Shown here in pieces: positions 43,970 through 52,521 of a stretch of DNA of 64,000 nt (position 1 is the first letter of the stretch; every line of letters starts with the position of its first letter). The notes under the pieces are model-generated. The model made no database searches. It was not told where the DNA came from and saw only the letters and a list, made by a program, of their open reading frames with translations. Source of the DNA: Archangium violaceum (GTDB lineage Bacteria; Myxococcota; Myxococcia; Myxococcales; Myxococcaceae); assembly GCF_016859125.1 (NCBI RefSeq), contig NZ_CP069338.1, positions 3,312,501 to 3,376,500 of the forward strand. The letters are read 5' to 3'. A program made the translations under genes and the position numbers.

Positions 43970-44685
43970 TCAGGGCATGAGCATCTGGACCGGCGTGTAT
44001 TGATTTGGACGGGGCAAGCCATCACCCAACGCTCCGTGGGTGTTCGAGCCCGACACCCAGAGGGATTCATCCGCCCACCATGTTCATGACCGCGGTTTGT
44101 CCCGGGAGCTGCACAGGCGATGGGCTGGATGTGGTGCTGTCATTCCCAAACTCACCGCTATCATTGCTACCCCAGGCCCACACGGTGCCGTCGGAGCGCA
44201 CCGCCAGCACGTGGGTATGGCCGGCGCTCACGGCAATCACGTTGCTCAGTCCTTGCGCCTGCACCGGCACGGAGCGGTCGGAAGTCGTGTTATCTCCCAA
44301 CTGGCCGGAGCTGTTGGAGCCCCAGCCCCATACGGTGCCATCAGCCTTGAGCGCGACCGAGAATTGATACCCCGCTGAAACGGCTACCACGTTGCTCAAC
44401 CCGGCCTTCTGCGTGGGCGACTTCGACTCGCTGCCCGAGCCCCAAACCCAGACCGTGCCATCCGCACGCACGGCCAGTGAATGGTTGCTGCCACAGTCCA
44501 CGTCCACGACATTGCTCAGACTCGGGAGTTGCGCGGGAGCCGGGCGGTCGTTGGTCGTCCCGTCTCCGAGCTGGCCAGCACCATTTTCACCGGTAGCCCA
44601 GAGTTTGCCGTCCGGGCGCAGCAGAAGTGAATGGGAATCCCCGCCACAGAGAGTACCCCAGCCGGACTGGATGTTCGGATGTCCT
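43970..44685 (-). pseudogene. RCC1-repeat protein remnant
   Basis: From about 44685 down to 44067 the minus strand encodes four to five RCC1-type repeats (CGGDSHSLLLRPDGKLWATG, then GSNHSLAVRADGTVWVWGSG and HTHVLAVRSDGTVWAWGSND). At 44067 the frame stops (MNMVGG-stop), but the repeat continues in the next frame as ADESLWVSGSNTHGALGDG to a stop at 43970. A single-base loss would explain this. The 5' side runs into Pro/Arg-rich nonsense with no signal peptide or start. Myxobacterial RCC1 proteins are normally long secreted beta-propellers, so this is a decayed fragment. Confidence 0.65.
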
Positions 44686-44852
44686 GGCGGCGCTGGTCGT
44701 GGTGGCGGCGGCCCAGAACCGGTGCGAGGAGGCCACCGTGGCCCGGGAGCGCGCGATGGACCTGCTGCACGAGTCCATCTCCGCACAGGCAGCGCGCCGC
44801 CTTCGAGGCGTGGCTCACCCGCTCCCTGTCGCGCTGTACCTCCGCGAAGTAG
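44680..44852 (+). pseudogene. Unidentified gene fragment
   Basis: Two plus-strand frames join into a protein-like stretch: VLAALVVVAAAQNRCEEATV and RERAMDLLHESISAQ in one, then QRAAFEAWLTRSLSRCTSAK-stop in another, with the shift near 44795. It abuts the RCC1 fragment. I cannot name the family; it is recorded as probable debris. Confidence 0.25.
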
Positions 44853-44873
44853 GGCCCGCGATTGGATTCGTGG

Positions 44874-45365
44874 CTAGGGCGCGGGCTTCACGTCCGTGTT
44901 GTGGCCGGCGAGGATCTGCCACTTCTCGCCGGTCTTCTTCATCACGTACTTCATCTGGGTTCGCAGCAGTCCGGGCTCGGTGTTCTGCACTCCCGGTGGC
45001 AGTCCGCCGTGCTCCGTCACCTCGTGGACCGTGTCGACCACGGCGATGTTCGCCTCGGGAAACACGATTCTGCGCACCGTGACCCTGGCCTGACTGCCCT
45101 TGAAGATGGAGGCGAAGATCGCGGCGTGACGCTCCTCGATCTGCTCGCGGCCGTCGAAGACGCTCCCCACGATGTTGATGAAGTCCGCGTCCGGAGCGAA
45201 GTCCTTGGACCACGCCGTCGCGTCCCCCCGGTTCCACGCCTCGGTCTGGACCGCCACGAGCTGGCGGATCTCCATCTCGTCCTGCGCATGGTCCATATGC
45301 GCGCAGCCCGAGGGCAACAGGAACAGGAAGGACAGCAGGGACAGGATCGGAACACCACGAGTCAT
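44874..45365 (-). CDS. SnoaL-like (SgcJ/EcaC type) lipoprotein
   Basis: 163 residues from ATG 45365, where a lipoprotein signal begins (TRGVPILSLLSFLFLLPSGC, lipobox PSGC with Cys about residue 21). The mature part is an NTF2/SnoaL-like cone: EIRQLVAVQTEAWNRGDATA (about 31-50), DFAPDADFINIVGSVFDGRE (about 55-74), then strands ending WQILAGHNTDVKPAP. This matches the SgcJ/EcaC/DUF4440 group, whose members are mostly of unknown function. It lies 94 bases downstream of the FAD oxidase gene on the same strand. Confidence 0.8.
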   Translation of the reverse strand: MTRGVPILSLLSFLFLLPSGCAHMDHAQDEMEIRQLVAVQTEAWNRGDATAWSKDFAPDADFINIVGSVFDGREQIEERHAAIFASIFKGSQARVTVRRIVFPEANIAVVDTVHEVTEHGGLPPGVQNTEPGLLRTQMKYVMKKTGEKWQILAGHNTDVKPAP

Positions 45366-45459
45366 GTAGACACCCGATGAAGGGGCCGGATGCAGGGCAC
45401 ATCCGGCCATGCCGCGGAGGGAAAGGAGCACCTCCGCGACCGTGCAACGGACTCTCCTC

Positions 45460-47403
45460 TCAGGAAATGCCGAGGACGCTGCGCCAATAGGGGGAGACGA
45501 AGACCCCTTGGGGATCCAACCGCGCGCGCAACTCCAAGAACTGCGTCCACCGGGGGTAGCGCTGCGCCAGGTACTCGGGTCCCATGTCTCCGTCCGGCAG
45601 GTACTTGGCCCAGTGCGGGCGGAAGCCGTACTCCTTCAGCAGGTCCCAGTACTGCTGATAGAAGGCCCTGAGGGCATCCTCGTCCCGGAAGAGGTCGTGG
45701 AACCAGAACACGTCCACGCGGACCACGTCCTGCTGGTAGGCGGGGCTCATCCAGAGGTCACTGGCCTTGGCCGCGTAGATTTCGCAGGAGTAGGAGCCCG
45801 TGGCCCCGAGCCCGCCCTGTTCATAGAAGTCACGCAGCTTGTTCATCACCTCCTGCGTCTTGTCGAGGGGGATCCACAGCTCGGTGAACTCGGTGGGCAT
45901 CAGGAAATCGGAGACATCGTTGTCCATCGGCAGGCTGCGGTACCAGTAATCCCAGAACGGCTGCTTGCCCACCGGATCCTGGGGCTGCGTCACATCCACG
46001 GCCGGGAGGCCCTGCAGGACGTCGCTCGGGACGTGGATGTGGTAGTAGCGAGGCAGCTTCAGGCCATGCTCGCTCAGGAGCGACTGCAACCTGGGCAGGT
46101 GGGTGCTCGCGTCCGGCATCCTGGCCAGCACATCCTTCCAGAGATCGACCGGGACCGACGTGACGCGGGTCGAGTCCATGGGGGCTCCGGCATCCGGGTG
46201 ACGCAGTCGGAGGCGCGGACCTCCGGCCGCGCGCCGCCCCGCGGAGCCCGCTGAAGCCGCCCCCTGCCCGGGCGTGCCCGTGTTCCTCTCGAGCTCGACG
46301 ACGCGGACCTCGTCCGAGAACATTCCCTGTGGCGCCTCCGGGGCGGGTGACCCGGGGGGGACCGTGTCCCCCGTGTAGACGGGAGCGAAGAGGTTGATCA
46401 CGAAGGGCAGGATGCACGGGCCGTACGTCAGCTCGATGAGCTCCTGGACCAGGTCGCGCACCAGCTCGTCCTGGATGAGGTTGATCAACACCGGCCAACC
46501 GGCGGACAGCTGGTAGAACAACGACGCGGCAATCTGTGCCGGGATTTGAGACCCGAGGATGACCGGGAACTCCCGGTATTGTTTGGGATTGAGGTTCCCT
46601 GGAGTGCCCGTGAACGCGTTGTAATCCTCGGCCTTCATGCGCCGGGCCTGCCAGACGACGATGCGCTCGACTCCCTTCTGCGGCCACCACAGCAGCCGGG
46701 TGTACTCCGTCTGGCGCAGGAACTGCTCCAGCGAGGGTTTGCCGGGCGAGCCCGGCCCGAAGAAGTCGATGGGGCAGTTGACGTCATTCAGGGCGTAGCA
46801 CGTCTCGTTCCCGATGATGTCGAAGCGCGCGTTGGGCTGGAAGGTGATGCTGGTGATGATGCCCATGAGCCCCATGGACACGAGCACGCCCTCGAACTCC
46901 GGGTCCTTCCCCCGGGTGTACGAGCGCCGCACCCCCTGCCCATCCACGAGGGTGATACCGACGATGCTGTCGGTGTAGGCGTACTGGAGCGAGCCACCCG
47001 AACACCCCATGACGGAGAATCCCCCCACGGCCTGGTGGGTAATCCCTCCCATGTCCGGCACGGCCAGCCCCTTCTGCTCCAGTTGGTAGAAGAGCGTGTC
47101 CTCCCAGGGCCCGGGGGCGTTCTGGCCCAGATAGCACCCGGCCTGGACCGTCACCGTCCCGTCCGCGTTGAAGGTGACCCCCCTGTACTGATCCAGCGAC
47201 ATGACGACGGAATAGAGCGAATCGGCCGCGATGGCGGCCAGCACGGAGTGGCCCGAGCCGATCACCCGGGCCACGGATTGGTTCGCGAGGGCCAACTGAA
47301 CGAGCTGTGCGATCTCCTCCTCGCTCTTGGGGTGATAGAGCCCCGTCTGCTGATCCTGCTGGATGGAGGGAAGCCGCGACGAGAGTTCTCTTGCAACAGT
47401 CAT
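45460..47403 (-). CDS. FAD-linked oxidase, ALO-like
   Basis: 647 residues. AGAGG 5 bases before ATG 47403 sets the start. The N-terminal FAD-binding (PCMH/FAD_binding_4) domain (about 25-200) has VARVIGSGHSVL (about 45-56, His being the usual covalent flavin site in this group), GCYLGQN and GITHQAVGGFSVMGCSGG (about 120-137). The C-terminal part resembles D-arabinono-lactone oxidase/alditol oxidase domains, ending RYPRWTQFLELRARLDPQGVFVSPYW. A Gly/Ala/Arg-rich insert (about 375-405) separates the two halves of the substrate domain and looks disordered. Substrate unknown, likely a sugar acid lactone or polyol. Transcribed divergently from the gene at 47689. Confidence 0.85.
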   Translation of the reverse strand: MTVARELSSRLPSIQQDQQTGLYHPKSEEEIAQLVQLALANQSVARVIGSGHSVLAAIAADSLYSVVMSLDQYRGVTFNADGTVTVQAGCYLGQNAPGPWEDTLFYQLEQKGLAVPDMGGITHQAVGGFSVMGCSGGSLQYAYTDSIVGITLVDGQGVRRSYTRGKDPEFEGVLVSMGLMGIITSITFQPNARFDIIGNETCYALNDVNCPIDFFGPGSPGKPSLEQFLRQTEYTRLLWWPQKGVERIVVWQARRMKAEDYNAFTGTPGNLNPKQYREFPVILGSQIPAQIAASLFYQLSAGWPVLINLIQDELVRDLVQELIELTYGPCILPFVINLFAPVYTGDTVPPGSPAPEAPQGMFSDEVRVVELERNTGTPGQGAASAGSAGRRAAGGPRLRLRHPDAGAPMDSTRVTSVPVDLWKDVLARMPDASTHLPRLQSLLSEHGLKLPRYYHIHVPSDVLQGLPAVDVTQPQDPVGKQPFWDYWYRSLPMDNDVSDFLMPTEFTELWIPLDKTQEVMNKLRDFYEQGGLGATGSYSCEIYAAKASDLWMSPAYQQDVVRVDVFWFHDLFRDEDALRAFYQQYWDLLKEYGFRPHWAKYLPDGDMGPEYLAQRYPRWTQFLELRARLDPQGVFVSPYWRSVLGIS

Positions 47404-47576
47404 ATCTACCTCTTGGGTTGTGAGTGCGTGTGCACACCGGGGGCAGGCTGAACCGTGCTGCAATTCACATCGTGCTCGTGCAAGGGTGCGGGAACTTCCA
47501 CCCCCCCAAGCAAATCCTGCACCACGGAGCCCTTCCCTCGGCGAGCCCCCCAGGAGGTGAGGCGCCCGGTGGACGT

Positions 47577-47630
47577 TGACGCGTCAGGGGGCCGAAGCCA
47601 ACGCGTCAACGCGCTGTCGCTGACGCGTCG
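47577..47630. promoter_or_regulatory. Three ACGCGT palindromes with 22-bp phasing
   Basis: TGACGCGTCA (47577-47586), CAACGCGTCA (47599-47608) and TGACGCGTCG (47621-47630) have their ACGCGT cores centred at 47581.5, 47603.5 and 47625.5, i.e. exactly 22 bp apart, or two helical turns. They sit between the divergent FAD oxidase and PD-(D/E)XK-like genes, 59 bases before the latter's start. This is the layout of a cooperative dimeric repressor or activator array. Confidence 0.55.
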
Positions 47631-47688
47631 GCTCCGGGTTCGTGTCGTACTCCCGCCTGCGGAGGCTGATACGCTTTCCGGCTCGCGC

Positions 47689-48939
47689 ATGGCCTCCTCC
47701 TCCTCTTCTTCCCTCCGCGTGAGCCGGGGGACCCGCGAGCTGCACCGGCTGCTCCAACAGTCCGTCGACCTCCGCGGCCTCGACCTGGAGGGCTTCCGCC
47801 GCTGGCTCACCCAGCAGCTCCCCTTCTGGGAAGCGGACCCGGCCTTCGCCCAGCGCGCCAGGATTCGCGACCTGCGGCGCGCCCATCCCGAGCTCCTCGC
47901 TCTGGAGCGGGCGCTCCGTCGCGCCACCGCCGCGGACGAGGCCTCTCCCCAGGCCCCTCGCCTTCTCCAGGTGGAAGAGGAGCTCTCCCGGGTGGAGAAG
48001 GCCCTTGCGGGGTTGGGTGACGCGTTGACCCGGGCCGGGCCGGAAAAGCAGACGGGCCTCCAGCGGAAGCTCTCCGGCTTCCAGGACAGACAGCGGGTGC
48101 TGCTGCGCGAGCAGGCGCTGCTCACCCAGGCGAGCCCTCCACGCCAGGAGTTGCTCCGGCTCCGCGCGGAGTGGCAGCGGCTTCGCTCCCTCCTCGGGCT
48201 CGAGCGCGCGGAGGCCGAGCTCGCCGAGCTCCTGCTGCACCAGGGGCGCCGTTCCGGGAACGCGGGCGGGAGCTTCGAGCAGCAGGCCCTCTCCCTGACG
48301 TGGCATTCCATCGTGCCCGGCCTGGCGCGGAACGGGGCCACGGCGCGGCTCCGGGTGCTCACCGGTGTGGGGCTCGGGGCCGCGCGCACCGAGCTCGATC
48401 AGTTGCTCATCCGTCAGCCGCTCCGCCCCGGCCAGCCCGTGGAGGTGCTCGCGCTCGTCGAGGTGAAGCGCAACCTCAATGACCTGGCCCACGGCTTCCG
48501 CCGCCGTCAGGAGAACCTGGCCTGGTTCAAGGGCGACTCCGGGCACTATGACGCCCAGCTCTACCGCACGCGTTACTTCCGCTCCGGCCACTTCGACCGC
48601 GAGGCCGTGCATGAACAGGACGGCGAGCGCTTCGTCTTCACGCGCGACTCCTTCCGCCTCTTCCGGCGAGAACCCGTCGGTGAGTCGTTCCTCCGCCGCC
48701 TGTTCTTCATCACCCGGGCCGGCACCCTGCTCGGTGTTTCCGCCGCCGCCATGGCTCGCATCCGCCACCGCGTCTCGACCGATGAGCGGTGGCGGCTCCA
48801 GGACGACGCCTCCCTCCTCGCGCTGCTCCGCTGGTGCCAATCCCTGGCGGAGCCCCTGGAGTCCCCCGACGTCCTACGGCTGTATTGCTCCGTTCCGGGG
48901 CTCGCTCGTCAGGTGCTCGTGCTCCACCGGGACCGGTAG
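47689..48939 (+). CDS. PD-(D/E)XK nuclease-like protein with coiled-coil N-terminus
   Basis: 416 residues from ATG 47689; the frame upstream is open but not protein-like and covers the operator array. Residues about 80-195 are Leu/Glu/Arg-rich coiled coil (LQVEEELSRVEKAL, LLRLRAEWQRLRSLL). Then GLGAARTELDQLLIRQ and VLALVEVKRNLNDLAHGFRR (about 225-270) give a D...ExK spacing as in PD-(D/E)XK nucleases (ELD-x-LL-I, then VEVK). The C-terminal region is alpha/beta of unknown type. Not a family I recognise by name; the nuclease suggestion rests on the motif pair only. It may be a defence or repair protein. Confidence 0.5.
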   Translation: MASSSSSSLRVSRGTRELHRLLQQSVDLRGLDLEGFRRWLTQQLPFWEADPAFAQRARIRDLRRAHPELLALERALRRATAADEASPQAPRLLQVEEELSRVEKALAGLGDALTRAGPEKQTGLQRKLSGFQDRQRVLLREQALLTQASPPRQELLRLRAEWQRLRSLLGLERAEAELAELLLHQGRRSGNAGGSFEQQALSLTWHSIVPGLARNGATARLRVLTGVGLGAARTELDQLLIRQPLRPGQPVEVLALVEVKRNLNDLAHGFRRRQENLAWFKGDSGHYDAQLYRTRYFRSGHFDREAVHEQDGERFVFTRDSFRLFRREPVGESFLRRLFFITRAGTLLGVSAAAMARIRHRVSTDERWRLQDDASLLALLRWCQSLAEPLESPDVLRLYCSVPGLARQVLVLHRDR

Positions 48940-48943
48940 CGCT

Positions 48944-49276
48944 TCAGCTCCACGTGCGCTGCTGGTTGCGCGCGTTCTTGTCCCGGAACGCCTGCTCCAG
49001 GTCCACATCCACCCGGTTGGCGATGGCCAACAGGTAGTTGAAGACATCCACCAGCTCCTCCGCCAGGTGCGCCTTCGCCTCCTCCGTCGGCGTGCTCTTC
49101 CCCTCGTCGAAGAGCTTGTTGTACCGGCGCACCGCCTTGAACAGCTCTCCCATCTCCTCTCCCATGAGGAAACAGTTGTGCACCAGGTCCACCTTCAGCC
49201 ATCCATGCAGCGTCTCCAGCTCGTGGATGTAGCGCTGGTAGTCCTTCATCGTCGCGCCTTCGGGGAGTGTGATCAT
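48944..49276 (-). CDS. MazG-like nucleotide pyrophosphohydrolase
   Basis: 110 residues of the all-alpha NTP pyrophosphatase (MazG) superfamily. The metal-binding acidic residues are in CFLMGEEMGELFKAVRR (about 35-51, EExxE) and AEELVDVFNYLLAIANR (about 71-87, ExxD). A single MazG domain of this size usually hydrolyses dNTPs or modified NTPs as house-cleaning. The gene ends 4 bases from the convergent gene at 47689-48939 and is not clearly co-transcribed with SppA downstream of its start. Confidence 0.85.
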   Translation of the reverse strand: MITLPEGATMKDYQRYIHELETLHGWLKVDLVHNCFLMGEEMGELFKAVRRYNKLFDEGKSTPTEEAKAHLAEELVDVFNYLLAIANRVDVDLEQAFRDKNARNQQRTWS

Positions 49277-49350
49277 GCTCCCCTTCCTCGCTGACGCGCC
49301 TTTCGCCTGTCAACCGCGGTGGGGCTCGAGTGACAGGTACTCCGAGGATC

Positions 49351-49418
49351 TCGATACCCTCACCCCGACCCTCTCCCGGAGGGAGAGGGAGGGATGGGAT
49401 GGGATGGGTTGGGTTGGG
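49351..49418. repeat. REP-like hairpin, copy 2, plus simple repeat
   Basis: CTCACCCCGA leads into CCCTCTCCC (49369-49377), loop GGA and GGGAGAGGG (49381-49389), perfect 9-base arms. Directly after come GGGAT units (three) and GGGTT units (two) up to 49418, where the sppA stop codon lies. The hairpin matches the family of the element at 43899. Confidence 0.55.
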
Positions 49419-51209
49419 CTACCAGGTGGTGTCGGGGACCGGCGCGGACAGCATCTGCCTCCGCTCCTCCACCATCCCCAGCTTCACCCCCAGCTGGTAC
49501 AGCGCCCGCGTCTGCTTCAGCAACGGGCTCCACGGCGCGCTCACCTCCACGCCCGCCCCCTCGTCGTCGCTGTTCTCTCCCCTCTTCTCCCCGAGCAGCT
49601 CCGCCAGCACCTCCGCCGCCCCCTTCTTCCTCGGGAACTCCTCCACCCTCACCGGGCCCTCCACCTTCGCCGCCTCCTTCGCCAGCTTCAACGCCACCGG
49701 GAAGCCTCCCAGCTCGTCCACCAGCCCCTTCTCCTTCGCGTCCTCCCCCGTCCACACCCTCCCCTTCGCCACCTCCCGCAGCTTCTCCACCGGCATCTTC
49801 CTCCCCTCCGCCGCCTTCGCCGTGAAGTCCTCGTACACCCGGTCCAGGGACGACTCGTGCTTCGCCAGCTGCTCCGGCGTGAAGTCCAGGTCCGTGCTGT
49901 ACATCGCCGCGTTCTTCCCCACCGCGAGCGTCTCCCAGTTCACCCCCAGCTTCTCCCAGAAGTCCGCCGTCACCAGCTTCCCGCTGTACACCCCGATGCT
50001 CCCCGTCAGCGTCCCCGGCTGCGCGACAATCTTGTCCGCGTCCATCGACACGAAGTACCCGCCGCTCGCCGCGTACGTCCCCATCGACACGATCACCGGC
50101 TTGCCCTTCTCCTTCGCCCGCTGCACCTCGCGGCGCACCGTGTCGCTCGCCACGTAGCTCCCCCCGGGGCTGTCCACCCGGAAGAGAATGGCCTTCACCC
50201 GCTCGTCATCCGTCGCCTTGCGGAGGGCCGCCGCCACCGTCTCGCTCCCCATCGTCACCTCGCCCGTCATGGGGTTGGTGTGGCTGCGGCCTCGCGAGAT
50301 GCCCCCCGCCCCGTAGATGAGCGCCACCACCGGCCCGCGCGTGTTCGGCCTCCCCGCCCGCTCCAGGTACTTCTCCACGTACAGGAGCCGCGCCCCCTTC
50401 CCCGCCTCCTCCTTCACCTTCTCGTACACCTCGTCGCGGTAGAGCAGCCCGTCCACCAGCTTCGCCTCCAGCGCCTCCTTCCCCAGCAGCGGCGCCGCGT
50501 CGATGGCCGCCTTCACCTGCTCCTCGCTCAGCTTCCGGCCCTCGGCCACCCCCTTCACCACCTGCCCGAAGAGGCTCGTCAGGAAGCGCTCCGTCTCCTC
50601 GCGGTGCGCCTCCGTGTACGTCTGCTCCGTGTACGAGTTCACCGCCGCCTTGTACTCGTAGCGCTTGCCCATCCTCGGCTTCACCCCGAGCTTCGCCAGC
50701 ATGTCGCGCCCGAAGGGCGTCTCCACCGCCGCCCCCACCACCGACACGTCCCCCGAGGGCTGGATGTAGATTTCGTCGAACGCCGTGGCCAGGTAGTACG
50801 CCCCCGTCGCCCCCCCGCCCTCGCCAAAGGTGTCCGCGTACACCACCGCCTTCTTCCCCTTCGCCCGGAAGGCCTTCACCGCGTCACGCAGCTCCTGCAC
50901 CACCGCCGTGCTCCCCGGCGCCCCGTCCAGCTTCACCACCAGCGCCTTCACCCGCCCGTCCTCCCCCGCCTTCTCCAGCGCGTCCACCACGTCCCGCACC
51001 GTCAGCTTCTCGTCCCCGAAGGCCCCCGCCAGCGAGTCCTCCGGCACGTACTCCGCCAACGGCTCGCTCAGCTCCAGCTCCAGCACCACCTGCTCCGGCA
51101 CCCCTGGCTTGTTCGACGCCCCGAGGATGACCAGCCCCACCACGGCCCCCATGAAGAGGAGGCTCAGTGCGCCCACCAACGCGAGCGAACCGATGAAGAA
51201 GCGTTTCAT
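49419..51209 (-). CDS. sppA: Signal peptide peptidase SppA, 67K type
   Basis: 596 residues from ATG 51209, with AGGAG 8 bases upstream. An N-terminal membrane anchor (MKRFFIGSLALVGALSLLF) is followed by the double S49 domain of long SppA. The catalytic Lys is in RYEYKAAVNSY (about residue 187) and the nucleophile Ser in GTYAASGGYFVSM (about 382), the split dyad of the E. coli-type enzyme. GPVVALIYGAGGI and LFRVDSPGGSYVASD mark the C-terminal half. It digests cleaved signal peptides in the inner membrane, acting on the periplasmic side. Single-gene unit with a REP-like element at its 3' end. Confidence 0.93.
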   Translation of the reverse strand: MKRFFIGSLALVGALSLLFMGAVVGLVILGASNKPGVPEQVVLELELSEPLAEYVPEDSLAGAFGDEKLTVRDVVDALEKAGEDGRVKALVVKLDGAPGSTAVVQELRDAVKAFRAKGKKAVVYADTFGEGGGATGAYYLATAFDEIYIQPSGDVSVVGAAVETPFGRDMLAKLGVKPRMGKRYEYKAAVNSYTEQTYTEAHREETERFLTSLFGQVVKGVAEGRKLSEEQVKAAIDAAPLLGKEALEAKLVDGLLYRDEVYEKVKEEAGKGARLLYVEKYLERAGRPNTRGPVVALIYGAGGISRGRSHTNPMTGEVTMGSETVAAALRKATDDERVKAILFRVDSPGGSYVASDTVRREVQRAKEKGKPVIVSMGTYAASGGYFVSMDADKIVAQPGTLTGSIGVYSGKLVTADFWEKLGVNWETLAVGKNAAMYSTDLDFTPEQLAKHESSLDRVYEDFTAKAAEGRKMPVEKLREVAKGRVWTGEDAKEKGLVDELGGFPVALKLAKEAAKVEGPVRVEEFPRKKGAAEVLAELLGEKRGENSDDEGAGVEVSAPWSPLLKQTRALYQLGVKLGMVEERRQMLSAPVPDTTW

Positions 51210-51546
51210 GCGCCAGGCTCCTGACACCTGTGTGTGACACCTGCGTGTATGCGAAGGGCTTACTACCAACCGACTCCTCATACGACATTCGCCCCTCTTC
51301 CATTCCATGCCCCCCGGTGTGCCGAGCCGCCAGACGTCTCACGCCCCACACCCGCCCTCGTCCGGACAGCGGGCGTCCTCCCCGGCCCCGTCGTCCGTAT
51401 GTCACCCGGGAGACCCCGTAAGCCCGCACAGTCGAGGTTTCCGGATAAAACGGGAGCGCCGGACTAGGGGGAGGGGTTCCGGGGGTTGCACCGATGCCTA
51501 TTCCTTCTGGGGACGACGTGTGCTCCCGAACAGGACGACCCCCGCC

Positions 51547-52512
51547 ATGGACGACACCCTCTCCCTCTCCGTGCACCTGCCCCCGCCCACGGCGCGAGCC
51601 CAACCCGCCACGTCCATGAGCCTCCTGGAGGCGAACCCGGGGTTGAGGGACGCCGAGGGCGGTTTCCCCTTCTCCGAGCCCATCCCCGTCCGCGTCCACA
51701 CCCTCGAGGGCGCCGGCGGCGTGCCCCTGCGTGTGTATGACGCGGGAGACCTCTACGGGCCTCCCATCCTCTTCGTGCACGGCTTCTCCCAGTGCCACCT
51801 GTCGTGGCGGCGCCAGCTCCACAGCGCCCTGGGCCTGGGCTTCCGGCTGGTGGCGGTGGACCTGCGCGGGCACGGGCACTCGGGCAAGCCCCGCGGCGCC
51901 TATGGCGACGGGCGGCTGTGGGCCGAGGACCTGCACGCCGTCATCTCCTCGCTCGAGCTGGAGCGGCCCCTGCTCGTGGCCTGGTCCTACGGCGGCATGG
52001 TCGTCTCCGACTACCTGCGCCACTACGGCCAGGAGCACCTGGCCGGGGTGAACTTCGTGTCCGCCATGGTGAAGGGTGGCTCCGAGGAGGCCTTCGGCCT
52101 GCTCTCCAACGAGCTGCTCTCGCTCATCCCCGGGCTCTTCGCCGGGCAGGACGAGGACGCGGACCGCGACACCCTGGAGCGCTTCGTCTCGTTGCTGCAC
52201 CACCAGCCGGTGACGCCGGAGACGCGGCGCCTGGTGCTCGCCTACAACGAGCTGGTGCCCGCCCACGTGCGCGAGGCCCTGTGCGCGCGCTCCGTGGACA
52301 ACGACGACGTGCTGAGCCGGCTGACGCTCCCCGTGCTCGTGTCCCACGGCCTGGAGGACCGCGTGGTGCTGCCCGCCTCCGGCCGCCACATCGCCTCCGT
52401 GGTGCCCGGCGCCCTCGTGTCCCTGTACCCGAACTCCGGCCACTCGCCCTTCTGGGAGGAGTCCCGGCGCTTCAACCGCGAGCTGGCCGCGTTCGCCGCC
52501 CGCTGCTGGTAG
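51547..52512 (+). CDS. Alpha/beta hydrolase
   Basis: 321 residues. ILFVHGFSQCHLSWRRQL (about 76-93, oxyanion loop HGF), VAVDLRGHGHSGKP, LLVAWSYGGMVVSD (nucleophile Ser about 147, in a W-S-Y-G elbow), HGLEDRVVLP (acid Asp) and PNSGHSPFWEE (catalytic His near the end) make a complete catalytic triad of the epoxide-hydrolase/haloperoxidase-like group. ATG 51547 is used; ATG 51616 would remove a polar N-terminal extension. No partner gene suggests a substrate. It converges with the Imm11 gene at 52522 (9-base gap). Confidence 0.87.
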   Translation: MDDTLSLSVHLPPPTARAQPATSMSLLEANPGLRDAEGGFPFSEPIPVRVHTLEGAGGVPLRVYDAGDLYGPPILFVHGFSQCHLSWRRQLHSALGLGFRLVAVDLRGHGHSGKPRGAYGDGRLWAEDLHAVISSLELERPLLVAWSYGGMVVSDYLRHYGQEHLAGVNFVSAMVKGGSEEAFGLLSNELLSLIPGLFAGQDEDADRDTLERFVSLLHHQPVTPETRRLVLAYNELVPAHVREALCARSVDNDDVLSRLTLPVLVSHGLEDRVVLPASGRHIASVVPGALVSLYPNSGHSPFWEESRRFNRELAAFAARCW

Positions 52513-52521
52513 GCCGGGGCT

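Noticed and set aside
44680-44852. Considered as an intact plus-strand gene
   Set aside because: A frame change is needed in the middle and no start codon with a ribosome site exists; kept only as a low-confidence fragment.
49391-49418. GGGAT/GGGTT run considered as a telomere-like or regulatory repeat
   Set aside because: Only five short units at the 3' end of sppA; more simply slippage DNA next to a REP-like hairpin.
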